DNA of 64,000 nucleotides from Subtercola frigoramans (GCF_016907385.1 NZ_JAFBBU010000001.1:3224001-3288000); one strand, 5' to 3'. Counted from the first letter of the stretch, positions 18,116 to 27,098 are shown. Made by a program: numbers and translations. The notes: generated from the letters alone by a model not told the origin.

Positions 18116-19295
18116 CACACAGCGCCACTACGCCGGAGCACGTGGCGCCAGCGAGATGTCTTCAGAGGCGATCGTTACGGCGCGCACACCGGACAGTTTC
18201 CATGCTTCCGTCGTCAGCACGCTGATCGGCGACCTTGGTCTCGCTCGCATCCGCACCGCAGCGTGTGTCGCAAAGAACCCTGCCGGCGAACACCGGGCCG
18301 GAGCGCAGCAGGCCGGCCAGCAGCAGGCCGGAGAGCACCAGGCCGGCCAGCACCAGGCCAACCCTGCCGACCGCGTCCACTTTGTCTTCGTGATCGCCGG
18401 GGCCCTGCGCTGCAGGCAGGATGGCCGAGACAGCATCACGCCTGCCCTCGGCGCGACCGTCCTGCGATCAGACACCCCCTGGGTCGGCGCCCTGAGTCAA
18501 GGCGCAGATCTCCTGATCATCACCATTCCGAGCGAACAGCTGCCCCTGAATGCCCTCGGTGCCCTACCGCGATCGACAGCGTCGCCCATCGAGCCGAGTG
18601 TGCTCGCCGATACGATCGTCGGTTTCGCACTTCCGTTTCTCGAGGTGTCCACCGAGTCACCGCGGCCCACGGATGCAGAACAGAGGATGCTTCTCTGGCT
18701 CATCGACTCTCTCTTCATGGACTCGCACTCCATGGACTCGCACTCCATCGACTCGCACTCCATCGACTCGCACTCCTCAGGGCGCGAAGAGAAGCACCCC
18801 GGACTCGCTGATACACCCCTGCCGCTGACTCCGGCATCACCGCTTTCACGGCCGGCAGAAGCAGAAGAGAGCGGCACGGCCGAAAGCGACCCCGCCGAAA
18901 ACGACCCCGCAGAAAACGACCCCGCCGAAGCTCACCCGGCCGAGAGCGGTGACACTGAGCTTGCTGGGCACACACGTGAGGTCATCCGCAGGAACCTCGG
19001 CCGACCCGGGCTGGATGCCGCCTTCGTCGCGAAGCAACTCGGGGTGAGTGCGCGCAGTCTCTATCGTCACTTCGAGCTCTCCCAGACCGGTATCGCCGAG
19101 CAGATCAGGGCCCTCCGACTCGACAAGATCGCTACCCAGCTCCGCGAACCAGGAGCACGGCCGTTGTTCGAGAGGTTGGCGACCGACGCCGGGTTCAGTT
19201 CTGTCGACGTGTGCTCGCGCGCCTTCAAAGCTCGGTTCGGAGTCTCACTCGGCGAATTCTGGCTCGCCGAGCATCCGACAGACACCGCAGCCTGA
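18108..19295 (+). CDS. AraC-family transcriptional regulator
   Basis: 395 residues. Alignment with the paralogue at 20647 (SPEATRVARTPATYSARL against SSEAIVTARTPDSFHASV) supports the start at 18108. The ligand-like N-terminal part has RQDGRDSITPALGATVLRSD. The C-terminal AraC DNA-binding domain has FVAKQLGVSARSLYRHFE and LATDAGFSSVDVCSRAFKARFG. Three low-complexity blocks are inserted: a Gln/Ala/Gly/His run (AGQQQAGEHQAGQHQA), four DSHS(M/I) units and AENDP repeats, each encoded by tandem DNA repeats. The target genes are unknown; nearby exported and glycosyltransferase genes are candidates. It is divergent from the regulator at 16602. Confidence 0.87.
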   Translation: MISTQRHYAGARGASEMSSEAIVTARTPDSFHASVVSTLIGDLGLARIRTAACVAKNPAGEHRAGAQQAGQQQAGEHQAGQHQANPADRVHFVFVIAGALRCRQDGRDSITPALGATVLRSDTPWVGALSQGADLLIITIPSEQLPLNALGALPRSTASPIEPSVLADTIVGFALPFLEVSTESPRPTDAEQRMLLWLIDSLFMDSHSMDSHSIDSHSIDSHSSGREEKHPGLADTPLPLTPASPLSRPAEAEESGTAESDPAENDPAENDPAEAHPAESGDTELAGHTREVIRRNLGRPGLDAAFVAKQLGVSARSLYRHFELSQTGIAEQIRALRLDKIATQLREPGARPLFERLATDAGFSSVDVCSRAFKARFGVSLGEFWLAEHPTDTAA

Positions 19296-19338
19296 CCTAA
19301 TGCAGCCCGTACAGACCCCGGGTAAAGCCTGACGCCGA

Positions 19339-20283
19339 CTAGGGCCGGCTCAGCACCCGATATGCCCGCATGCTCTGGCCGTATTTGCGACGGAAGGCTC
19401 GCGCGCACTGGTCTGCCCCGAGAAACCCGAACTTCACGGCGATATCGGCGAGCAGGTCACGATTCAACGGGTCTGAGAGCACCAGCGCGACGCGTTGCAG
19501 ACGGGTGTCCCGAATCAACTCGGCAATACTCACGCTCTCAGTTCTGAAGATGCGGTAGAGCCGCCGAACCTCGATGCCGAGCTCGGCGGCCACATCGACC
19601 GGGCCGTAGCCGGGGGCGAAAGCATTTGCGGCAATGATGACGGCCGCACGCGAGAAGAGGGCCCGATCGCTGGAACCGCTGATCGTCACTTCCCCGAAGT
19701 TCTCGGAGATGAGCCCCACCAACAGCAGCAGGAGTTCGCGTTCGAGCTGCAGCAATTCATCGATGCTCGGCGTGCGCCGCGTGCGGACCAAGGCATCGAC
19801 CAGGCCCATCGCCGAGGAGTTCAGCATCGAATCAGGCAAGGCGATCGCCGTGATGTTGCGCATGTCCTTCGAGACCACGAAGGGCAGCAACGAAGACGGC
19901 AGAGCTACAGCGACGATCTCTGTGCGGCCCGTGACCGCATACCGGTAGGTCGACTGCGAGCGCAGAAAGAAGAGCGTTCCGGGCTGCAGGAGCGCAGATC
20001 GACCGTCTTGATAGACACTCATCGACCCCTCGCTGATGTACACGAGACTGATGAAGTCGCGAGGGTCGGCCTCGATCAACTTCGCGGTGCGCGCCCCTCG
20101 GTGCGTCGGGGCAGTGAGCGTCATCACTTCGATCACCCCGACACGGGACCAGATGAATTCTGCCGCGAAGGTCTGCTCATCGCGTGGTTTGACGTCGACC
20201 GTCATGGTGAATCTCTTCGAGGAACCCACGTTGGTCGCAGGCAGACGCACCTGCCATTCGTCAGAACGGTTTGCGAGTGCCAT
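19339..20283 (-). CDS. AraC-family transcriptional regulator
   Basis: 314 residues from ATG 20283, preceded by GAGGTGA; the open frame to 20508 crosses a repeat element and is unlikely to be coding. The N-terminal domain has DFISLVYISEGSMSVYQDGRSALLQPGTLFFLRS, typical of AraC-binding-like domains. The C-terminal domain has DVAAELGIEVRRLYRIFRTE and LADIAVKFGFLGADQCARAFRRKYGQSM. No low-complexity insertions, unlike two of its three neighbours, so it may be the least altered copy. It is convergent with the regulator at 18108. Confidence 0.88.
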   Translation of the reverse strand: MALANRSDEWQVRLPATNVGSSKRFTMTVDVKPRDEQTFAAEFIWSRVGVIEVMTLTAPTHRGARTAKLIEADPRDFISLVYISEGSMSVYQDGRSALLQPGTLFFLRSQSTYRYAVTGRTEIVAVALPSSLLPFVVSKDMRNITAIALPDSMLNSSAMGLVDALVRTRRTPSIDELLQLERELLLLLVGLISENFGEVTISGSSDRALFSRAAVIIAANAFAPGYGPVDVAAELGIEVRRLYRIFRTESVSIAELIRDTRLQRVALVLSDPLNRDLLADIAVKFGFLGADQCARAFRRKYGQSMRAYRVLSRP

Positions 20284-20348
20284 GTCTTCGTTCACCTCGC
20301 TTCGTTCGTCGGTTCGTGCCAGTCGGTTCGTGCCAGTCGGTTCGTGCC

Positions 20349-20430
20349 GCTGGTTGAGTAGCGGTGCAACCGCGTATCGAAACCTCGCGCGACCGGATTC
20401 GATACGCCGCCAGGCGGCTACTCCACCAGC
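20349..20430. repeat. REP/BIME-like inverted-repeat element
   Basis: The outer arms GCTGGTTGAGTAGC and GCTACTCCACCAGC (one mismatch) and the inner arms GCGTATCGAAACC / GGATTCGATACGC (one mismatch) form a nested inverted repeat of about 82 bp. Elements with TTTCGATACGC...GCTACTCAACC arms are scattered between genes in many Microbacteriaceae. It sits just upstream of the regulator at 20283. Confidence 0.75.
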
Positions 20431-20646
20431 GAAATCTCGCCAACCTTCGCGGCTGTTGAGCCTCAACGCTATCTTCCGCACCTGCAAGACCCCCAGAAGT
20501 AGGTACATGACCCGACGAACTGCGCCTCACACGACAGCGCGCGCAGGGGAAACAGGCATTCCCTGCCAATCGCCCACAAGCTGTGCTCGAACGTTAGCAA
20601 TCGAGCAACCGACCACCCGAACAACCGATCACCGCGAAGGAGCGCC

Positions 20647-21582
20647 ATGCCGTACATCCGGCTATTGCAGGGCACCGACGGTGCGCAAGAGCTCTCGCCC
20701 GAAGCCACGCGTGTTGCCCGAACGCCCGCGACATACAGCGCGCGCCTCGCCGGCGTCACGATCGGTCGGGTCGAGCTCCAGCACCTGAAGACTGATGCCT
20801 ACAGCGCTCATCGCACCCTGGCCCGACTCGCGTTCCATCCGGTCGACCTGGTGCAGGTCATCCTGATCGTCGCCGGCGCAATGCGAGCAAGGCAAGACGG
20901 TCGCACCGGTCTGAGCCCCGCTGGCAGCATCACGGTTCTGCGTACCAGCGCCACCTACGACTACGCCCTCAGCGACAAGAGCGAGATCCTCCAGCTCACG
21001 GTTCCGAGCGCGCTCCTGCCCGTTGCAGCCCTCCGTAACCTTCGTTCGGTCACCGCCGTGGCGCTCAACCGCCCGCTCCTGGTCGAAACCACCCTCGCAT
21101 TCGTGAAACCCCGGCTTGATGCATCGGCAAACTCAGAGACACCGGCGACCGAGGTGTATGAATCCATGCTGCTCTCGCTCGTGAATTCGTGCATCGTCGG
21201 CGCCGCCGCCGATGATTCCACCCCGTCGAAAGTGTCGAACCAGCTGTTCGACAGCGCCATGCTCATCGTTCGCGACCGCATCCGCTCGCCAGACCTCAGC
21301 GTCGAGACCGTTGCAAGAGAGCTCGGCGTGAGCGTTCGGAACGTCTACCGCGTCTTCAACGGCCAGAAGCTCAGCATCACCGACCACATCAGAACCACCC
21401 GGCTCACCCTCATCGCCGCGCGGCTCGACGCACCTGGCGGCAACAGATCGTTCGAGAAACTTGCCCTCGAATACGGTTTCGGCTCGTTCGACGTGGCAGC
21501 CCGCGCCTTCAAGTCGCATTTCGCGATGACCATGTCGGCCTACGTCGCCCGCGCCAGAACCGGGGTGATGGATGCCCGATAG
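20647..21582 (+). CDS. AraC-family transcriptional regulator
   Basis: 311 residues, start ATG 20647 with a clear GAAGGAG ribosome-binding site. The N-terminal domain includes VDLVQVILIVAGAMRARQDGRTGLSPAGSITVLR. The C-terminal AraC helix-turn-helix pair is VARELGVSVRNVYRVFNGQKLS and LALEYGFGSFDVAARAFKSHF. It is the closest match to the regulator at 18108. Its stop overlaps the start of the next glycosyltransferase gene by 11 bp, so regulator and transferase are co-transcribed, which suggests that the regulator may control a glycan function. Confidence 0.88.
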   Translation: MPYIRLLQGTDGAQELSPEATRVARTPATYSARLAGVTIGRVELQHLKTDAYSAHRTLARLAFHPVDLVQVILIVAGAMRARQDGRTGLSPAGSITVLRTSATYDYALSDKSEILQLTVPSALLPVAALRNLRSVTAVALNRPLLVETTLAFVKPRLDASANSETPATEVYESMLLSLVNSCIVGAAADDSTPSKVSNQLFDSAMLIVRDRIRSPDLSVETVARELGVSVRNVYRVFNGQKLSITDHIRTTRLTLIAARLDAPGGNRSFEKLALEYGFGSFDVAARAFKSHFAMTMSAYVARARTGVMDAR

Positions 21583-22822
21583 AACCTTCTCGTGGCCCGG
21601 AACGGGCCCACCCAGGACAGCTGCACCCAGAACAGCTGCACCCAGACCAGCTTCACCCAGAACGACCGCACCCAAACCAGCCGCACCCAGACCAGCCGCA
21701 GCACGGCGAGGGCGCGATCCCTTCGATGTGCTGGTCTTCCGGTCGATCTGGCTGCCCGACGACGAATCGTACATCCGGGCGCAGATGCACGGCGTGACTT
21801 CCCTCGAGTCCGTCGGCGGCCAGTGGAATGTCCGTGGCGTCGGACTACGCGCCGCGCCGCTGACCACACCAGAGAATCCAGCGCAGATTCTCTACCCCGC
21901 CGGCCAGTTCGGCGACCTCGCGATTCGCCTGTTCACCGCCACGCGCACGTTCGGGCGGCTCGAGGCGATGGTCCGCCGGCGCAGGCCCGCGATCATCCAT
22001 GCGCACTCGATCGCCGACGGCATTCTCATCGAACCCATCGCCCGCCGGGCACGGGTGCCGCTCATCGTCACCGCGCACAGCTTCGATCCACTGGTGCACT
22101 GCACAGGGATGATCGGCCACCGCACCCAGGATCTCTTCGACTACGTCTCCGTGCTCATCGCCACCACTGACTCGGTGAAGAGGGCGCTTCTCTCCTCGGC
22201 AGCCAATCCCGACCGGCTGGTCGTTCACGCACCGGGCGTCGTCGTCCCCGGCCCGGTCACGGCCGCGAGGGGCGCTGCGGATGTCGCCTTCGTGGACGAG
22301 TTCGACAGCCTCGAATCGTTCGCCAGGATGCTCCGGGTGATCGAGGGCCTGCCGGCCGGTCGAAGGCTCACGCTGCTCGCCGTGGGTGATGGTGCCGCCC
22401 GGCACCGGGCCCAGGGGCTCGCCGAAGAGCGCGGTCACACGGCCAACTTCGTCGGAGCGGTGAGTTACGCCGAGCTGCCAGCCACCCTGGCCGGGGCGCG
22501 CGTTCTCGTGAACACCGCCCGGACCCTGGGGCACGCGGACACCAGCGGAGTACCGGCCAGCATCTTCGCCGCAGCGAGCGTCGCTGTGCCGGCTGCTTCG
22601 TTCGACTACGCAGAGATCCGCAGCGTGGTCGCAGACGACGACACTGGCTATCTCGTCAGCGAGGCCACCTCGCGCAACCTGAGCCACGCCGTGTGGAAGC
22701 TTGCGGGCCAAGCAGGGCAGGACAGAGCCCTCGGAGCGAACGCCCGCCGTCGCATCGAACGCGACTTCAACATCGACAGACAGTGCGCCCTGCTCGGCGA
22801 GATCTACGCCAGCGTGGCCTGA
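21572..22822 (+). CDS. Glycosyltransferase, GT4-like
   Basis: 416 residues. After an N-terminal 45-residue Pro/Arg/Thr/Ala repeat (PRTAAPRTAAPRPAS pattern), the protein has a GT-B fold look: IIHAHSIADGILIEPIARRARVPLIVTAHSF in the N-lobe and a C-lobe with LLAVGDGAARHRAQ, FVGAVSYAELPATLAGARVLVNTA and VADDDTGYLV. The classic EX7E motif is not clear (GVPASIFAAASVAVPAASF is in its place), so the donor sugar is uncertain. The start overlaps the upstream AraC gene by 11 bp. The repeat makes the true N-terminus uncertain. It is distant from the main polysaccharide cluster. Confidence 0.8.
   Translation: MPDRTFSWPGTGPPRTAAPRTAAPRPASPRTTAPKPAAPRPAAARRGRDPFDVLVFRSIWLPDDESYIRAQMHGVTSLESVGGQWNVRGVGLRAAPLTTPENPAQILYPAGQFGDLAIRLFTATRTFGRLEAMVRRRRPAIIHAHSIADGILIEPIARRARVPLIVTAHSFDPLVHCTGMIGHRTQDLFDYVSVLIATTDSVKRALLSSAANPDRLVVHAPGVVVPGPVTAARGAADVAFVDEFDSLESFARMLRVIEGLPAGRRLTLLAVGDGAARHRAQGLAEERGHTANFVGAVSYAELPATLAGARVLVNTARTLGHADTSGVPASIFAAASVAVPAASFDYAEIRSVVADDDTGYLVSEATSRNLSHAVWKLAGQAGQDRALGANARRRIERDFNIDRQCALLGEIYASVA
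21610..21699. repeat. Six 15-bp tandem repeats in a glycosyltransferase gene
   Basis: Units of ACCCAGAMCAGCYGC start at 21610, 21625, 21640, 21655, 21670 and 21685. They keep the reading frame and encode the Pro/Thr/Ala-rich N-terminal extension. Confidence 0.88.
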
Positions 22823-22827
22823 CACCC

Positions 22828-24159
22828 TCAGCCCGTGGAGGCAGCCAACCCCCATCGCGGGTACAGCGCGTTGTACCCCGTCTGCAGCCCGATGTCGAGC
22901 GCCGGCCCGTCATGCCCCGCGTTCGGAATCTCGGTGAACGACGCCTTCCATCCGGCCGCCTTCGCCGCCGCAAACACCGTTCGCACCCCCGCGTTGATCT
23001 CCTGGTCGTCAGACCCGGCCGTGAACACCCCCAGCGTGTCAGGGTAGGCGTGCGCTCCCGACGCCAGAATGTTCTCCGGCCACGCCGCCCTGTATGCCGC
23101 CGAATCGCCGCCGAAGTACTTCTTCGCCGCCCCGTTGTCCCCGATCGCCTGGTACTGGTCGCCCGAGATGTCGACCACGTTTCCGAACACCTCCGGGTAC
23201 TTCGCCCCGAAATACGCCGCACACTCGCCGCCGTTCGAGAACCCCACGAACGCCCAGCTCTTCGGGTCCTGCAACACGTTGAAGTGCGTGCGCACATACG
23301 GCACAACGTCGTCCATGATGTACGTCTCGACCTTGTCGCTCGTCGCGTCAAGGCAGAGCGGGTCTTTCGACGGGTCGCCGAGCTGGTCGGGGTTGATCAC
23401 AATCGGAGCCAGGCCTTTGTTGGCCGACGCCATCTGGTCGAGGATGCTCTTCGGATCATCCAGCCCCGGGCTGCCGGGCGAGCCATTCAACTGGATGATC
23501 ACCGGCAGTGCCGGCGCACCCTGAACCAGTGCCGCCGGTGGCAGGTACGCCAGCGCCTTGCGTGCCACGAACCCCGAGTTCGTGTTCGGAATGTCGATCG
23601 TGCCCACCGTGCCCACGCTCGGCATGTCGGCCGGCGGCGTCCACGACTGGTAGAGCGGCACTGTCGACGGCGGCGTGCTGGGTGAGGACGTGCCGGTCGG
23701 GTGCGGAGTGGTGGGGAGCCCCGTCGGCACCACCAGCGGCTTCTCGGTGCCGATGCCGAGCAGTGCACCCACCGTCTTCGTCAGCCCGATGCTCGAGTTC
23801 ACCCCGACCGTGCCCGTGAGCGCGAACACCACGATCGCCACGCCCGCAATCACTTTGCGCCACCACCGCGACAGCCACAGGTTGACGATCGCCAAGCCGA
23901 TTCCCGCAAACGTGAGCACGATCCACGTGATCGTGGTCGGCGAGAACCCGACGCCGAACAGGTTGAAGACCTTCTCAGTGAGAAATACCGTCACCAGAGC
24001 GATCGCCGCGCCAGCCAACACACCGACCAGTGCGGTCAGAACCCACACCAGCGTGGGCCGCCGGGCCAGCAGAAATCCCGCAAGCCCCAGGCTCAGCACC
24101 ACAAGCACCACCACAGCCGGGCCATCGACGATGTTGATCGAGAGAATGAGGTCGGTCAC
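22828..24159 (-). CDS. Membrane-anchored esterase-family alpha/beta hydrolase
   Basis: 443 residues from GTG 24159. Four hydrophobic helices occupy roughly residues 10-130. An extracellular esterase D/mycolyltransferase-like domain follows: nucleophile serine in FVGFSNGGECAAY, an acidic candidate in TAGSDDQEIN and a His in PNAGHDGPALD. Family members hydrolyse esters or transfer acyl groups; the substrate here is unknown. It converges with the glycosyltransferase gene with only five bases between stop codons. Confidence 0.86.
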   Translation of the reverse strand: MTDLILSINIVDGPAVVVLVVLSLGLAGFLLARRPTLVWVLTALVGVLAGAAIALVTVFLTEKVFNLFGVGFSPTTITWIVLTFAGIGLAIVNLWLSRWWRKVIAGVAIVVFALTGTVGVNSSIGLTKTVGALLGIGTEKPLVVPTGLPTTPHPTGTSSPSTPPSTVPLYQSWTPPADMPSVGTVGTIDIPNTNSGFVARKALAYLPPAALVQGAPALPVIIQLNGSPGSPGLDDPKSILDQMASANKGLAPIVINPDQLGDPSKDPLCLDATSDKVETYIMDDVVPYVRTHFNVLQDPKSWAFVGFSNGGECAAYFGAKYPEVFGNVVDISGDQYQAIGDNGAAKKYFGGDSAAYRAAWPENILASGAHAYPDTLGVFTAGSDDQEINAGVRTVFAAAKAAGWKASFTEIPNAGHDGPALDIGLQTGYNALYPRWGLAASTG

Positions 24160-24353
24160 GGCTCTCGTCGCCCTTCTCTCCAGCTTTGCGCGGCACCAGT
24201 GCGCGCTTCCACCGCTTACTGCCAGTGCGCTTCCACCGCGCGACAACACCCTACAGAGCGAACCCGCGCGCGACTATCTGTGCCATCGAGTTCACGGTTT
24301 TGACTCAGATTCATGAGGATTTGTACAGACACGCCGCAAACCCGCAATATGTA

Positions 24354-24367
24354 CCCCGAAATGGGGG
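24354..24367. promoter_or_regulatory. CCCC-N5-GGGGG palindrome
   Basis: CCCCGAAATGGGGG, flanked as TACCCCGAAATGGGGGCA, lies 147 bp upstream of the small membrane protein at 24515 and about 195 bp upstream of the esterase gene start on the other strand. It is one of several similar palindromes before surface or membrane protein genes. Confidence 0.5.
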
Positions 24368-24514
24368 CATACGTCGACGAATTCTTGCGATCTTCGTGTC
24401 GATCCACACGATAGCGTCATGATCGTGAGGGTCGGGGATCATGACTCTCGCAGCGCCTTCGGCGCTCGGAAAATAGTCGCGTCGTCGATTATTGGGGGAT
24501 AGGGCACCATCACC

Positions 24515-24793
24515 ATGACAGAAAACACCATCGCTGAACCGCAATCGGCAAGCACGATTGACGCCCATATCCCAGACCCGCACAGCTCAGCCGCCCTCAC
24601 CTCCGGCATCGAAACCGCGGCAGGCTCACCGACAGAGCGCACCCAGGTTCTGCCCAAGTCGCACCTCACCGACCGCAACCGCCGCCAGTTCGTTCGCGCC
24701 CGTCGCCGCCGCATCCTCACCATCGCGATCCTGATCGTGGTCGCGGCCGCTGCCGTCGCCCTCGCCGCCGTCGCGCTGATGCACTCCCGCTAG
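24515..24793 (+). CDS. Small single-pass membrane protein
   Basis: 92 residues. A hydrophilic N-terminal two thirds (to about 64) ends in a strongly basic block RRQFVRARRRR, followed by one transmembrane helix and only four residues (MHSR) after it: a tail-anchored layout with the N-terminus inside. A GGGGGATAGGG sequence 15-20 bases upstream could be the ribosome-binding site. No family recognised. It resembles in layout the small proteins at 30906 and 31304 (ends ...VALMHSR, ...VALTQRP, ...VAFTQ). Confidence 0.65.
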   Translation: MTENTIAEPQSASTIDAHIPDPHSSAALTSGIETAAGSPTERTQVLPKSHLTDRNRRQFVRARRRRILTIAILIVVAAAAVALAAVALMHSR

Positions 24794-24837
24794 ACCAGGC
24801 GGCGCACAGCACCGAGCCGGGACTGGAGCCCACACAC

Positions 24838-25716
24838 CTAGAGCCCGCCCCAGTGCCCCGGCGGCAGCACCACCACGAACGCGCGGCCCACGACGTCGGC
24901 ACGCCCGACCATCTTGAGACACGAGTCTTCCGCAGCCCCAGGAGCAGCACCAGACACCGTCACAGGCACCGCCGGGTCCCGCCCCCGGCACCCCGCGATC
25001 GAGTCGTTCGAGTTCGAGCGGTGGTCCCCGAGCACGAAGTACTCCCCCCCAGGCACCGTCACCCCGCCGAAGCATCGCTGCGACGCCGGCACCGTCGAAC
25101 AGTCCAGCGACCCGGCCTGAAATTCGAAGTCCTGGAACACATACGGCTCGTCGATCGGCTGCCCATCCACCAGTAGATGCCCCTGTTTGTCGCAACACGA
25201 CACCGTCTGCCCCGGCCCGGCTATCACCCGCTTCACCAGCGTGTGGTCCAGGCTCTGCCCCACCCCGAACACCCCGCCCAGCCACTTCACCGCGTACACC
25301 AGCGGATTCGACGGCGCTGGAGCCTTCTCTCCCCACAGGTCAGACGCCGTGAACACCACCACATCACCCGCGTGCGGGTCACCGAAATCCAGGCTCACTC
25401 GGTCCACCAGAATCCGGTCACCGATCGCCAGCGTCTGCTGCATCGACCCCGAAGGCACGTAATACAGTTTCACCACGAACGCCTGCACCAGTGCCAGCAC
25501 CACGAACGCCGCCACCACGTTGAACCAGAAGCTTCCCGTAATGCGCCGGATGCCCGTCCGCTTCCCCCGCGCACCCCGCCCTCCGCTGGCAGAACTCCCG
25601 CCACCAGCAGCGCCCGCTCCCGCGGCGACTCCACCAGCATCACCAGCCAGATTGCCCACCTTTGGCGCCCCCACCACTGAGTCCCTGCCCGACTCCTCAC
25701 CGATGCCCGTCATCAC
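24838..25716 (-). CDS. lepB: Signal peptidase I
   Basis: 292 residues. A long Gly/Ala-rich cytoplasmic leader (about 1-55) precedes one transmembrane helix (about 63-85). The catalytic domain has the nucleophile in YVPSGSMQQTL and the general-base lysine in VKRVIAGPGQTV, plus VPGGEYFVLGDHRSNSNDS (box E). It removes signal peptides from Sec- and Tat-exported proteins, of which the window encodes many. The Ser-Lys dyad makes it a bacterial-type rather than SipW-type enzyme. Four cysteines in the extracellular part (SCCDK, LDC, RCFGG) are unusual and could form disulfides. Confidence 0.93.
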   Translation of the reverse strand: MMTGIGEESGRDSVVGAPKVGNLAGDAGGVAAGAGAAGGGSSASGGRGARGKRTGIRRITGSFWFNVVAAFVVLALVQAFVVKLYYVPSGSMQQTLAIGDRILVDRVSLDFGDPHAGDVVVFTASDLWGEKAPAPSNPLVYAVKWLGGVFGVGQSLDHTLVKRVIAGPGQTVSCCDKQGHLLVDGQPIDEPYVFQDFEFQAGSLDCSTVPASQRCFGGVTVPGGEYFVLGDHRSNSNDSIAGCRGRDPAVPVTVSGAAPGAAEDSCLKMVGRADVVGRAFVVVLPPGHWGGL

Positions 25717-25853
25717 AACCGCCTTCTCGTCGCGGCCGATGCCGGTGTCGGATTCATGCGTTCAAACTACCGGTCCGCAACCACTCGCAGCGTCAGCAAC
25801 CTGCGCACCGTCGATGGTAGTGCGACGACACCGTGTCAATCGCTTGTCCGAGT

Positions 25854-25871
25854 CTTATCAGATCCGATAAG
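25854..25871. promoter_or_regulatory. Palindrome before the AbiEii-like/XRE pair
   Basis: CTTATCAGATCCGATAAG has 6-bp arms and ends eight bases before the GTG start at 25880. It is well placed for autorepression by the XRE-type protein of the same operon, as in many toxin-antitoxin modules. Confidence 0.5.
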
Positions 25872-25879
25872 GTTGCGGG

Positions 25880-26575
25880 GTGACCGAATATGTCGACCCC
25901 CTCGAGTCCGTCTTGGACTCTGCGGCGCGCCTTCAGCAGCTCGTGCCAGACGCCGTTCTTGTCGGCGGCTCCGCCGTAGCGTTCTACGCACGCCACCGAT
26001 ACTCTCTCGACGGTAACCACATCGTCGTCGATCTGCGAAACAGGTTCGACGTTGTACTCGATGCCCTTGAGCGAGAGGGCGACTGGGTGACAAATCGAGT
26101 CACACCCGGAAAGATCATCCTCGGCGAGATCGGTGGAATCGAAGCGGGAGTTCGCCAGCTCATCCGAACCACTCCCCTCGAGACCCAGATCGTGAAGTTA
26201 CGGTCCGGGCTGACGCTTCGCGTACCGACAGTCCAAGAGACGCTTCGAGTGAAGGCATTCCTGATCATCAAGAGAAATCAGGTGCGCGATTATCTCGACG
26301 TTGTCGCCCTGGCTGATTTTTATGGAATCCAGCCGTCTGCTCACGTCTTAGCTCGAATAGACGACTTTTACGCTGATCAGAAGCGAGGCGACGTGAGCGT
26401 CGCTTCTCAGCTGACGCGCCAGCTTGAAGACCCCCGGCCCAAAGATTCCCATTCGACGTCCACGCTGTCCACCTACAAAGGCATATCCCAGCAGTGGCAA
26501 AAGTGGGACTATGTCGTCAACGCTTGTCGGGATCTGGCCGAAGAGATCGACGAAACAGGAGGAAGTCAACAGTGA
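25880..26575 (+). CDS. AbiEii-like nucleotidyltransferase (candidate toxin)
   Basis: 231 residues, GTG start. The nucleotidyltransferase fold is indicated by AVLVGGSAVAFYARHRYS (GGSA motif), acidic residues in VVDLRNRFD, and LRVPTVQETLRVKAFLIIKRNQVRDYLDVVALADF, the DUF1814/AbiEii C-terminal pattern. AbiEii toxins transfer nucleotides to target RNA and are paired with a DNA-binding antitoxin. The second catalytic Asp of the usual SxDID pattern is not clear here (HIVVDL). The next gene overlaps by four bases. The module could be a phage-defence or stability element. Confidence 0.72.
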   Translation: MTEYVDPLESVLDSAARLQQLVPDAVLVGGSAVAFYARHRYSLDGNHIVVDLRNRFDVVLDALEREGDWVTNRVTPGKIILGEIGGIEAGVRQLIRTTPLETQIVKLRSGLTLRVPTVQETLRVKAFLIIKRNQVRDYLDVVALADFYGIQPSAHVLARIDDFYADQKRGDVSVASQLTRQLEDPRPKDSHSTSTLSTYKGISQQWQKWDYVVNACRDLAEEIDETGGSQQ

Positions 26576-27045
26576 CCCTGCGCTTCAGAAATATCGACGT
26601 CACGCCCGACGACCCCGTCGAACTGTGGGGAGTCGAAGGATTGCTTGCTGCAATCGATCGCGGCGACATGCGCGACTGGGGCCGCATCCGGTCAGCGCTC
26701 GACCGCGACCCATGGGGGGCCGTGGCAACCGAACTCGAAGTCGCCCTCACCCTCGCAGAAGATCACGGGGCCAAGGGCATCATGCGATCGCATCTCACGA
26801 GAGCCCGCTGGACTCCGGCCCAACGGGTGGCCCACACGCTTGGACAGCGAATCCGTGAGTCCGGGCTCACCCGCGCAGAATTCGCAGAAGCACTCGGCAC
26901 CTCACGTTCGCGGCTCTCGACCTACGAAAATGCCATCGTCGCTCCTTCCGCCGTGTTCATGGAGCGAGCCAACGTACTCGCCAGACGGCCACGGAGCTTT
27001 GTGCTGCCGAGCAGCGCAATGCAGCAAGAATCGGGTTCCAGTTAG
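26572..27045 (+). CDS. XRE-type helix-turn-helix protein (candidate antitoxin)
   Basis: 157 residues from GTG 26572, which overlaps the stop of the AbiEii-like gene as GTGA. An N-terminal alpha-helical part (about 1-75) is followed by an XRE helix-turn-helix: LGQRIRESGLTRAEFAEALGTSRSRLSTYENA. Tight coupling and order suggest that it neutralises or represses the upstream partner. In most AbiE systems the DNA-binding partner comes first, so the reversed order is notable. Confidence 0.78.
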   Translation: MTLRFRNIDVTPDDPVELWGVEGLLAAIDRGDMRDWGRIRSALDRDPWGAVATELEVALTLAEDHGAKGIMRSHLTRARWTPAQRVAHTLGQRIRESGLTRAEFAEALGTSRSRLSTYENAIVAPSAVFMERANVLARRPRSFVLPSSAMQQESGSS

Positions 27046-27098
27046 ACGCGGCGTCCTCAAGCTCCGGACGCACTCTGCGCGGCCTCAAACTACCGCGT

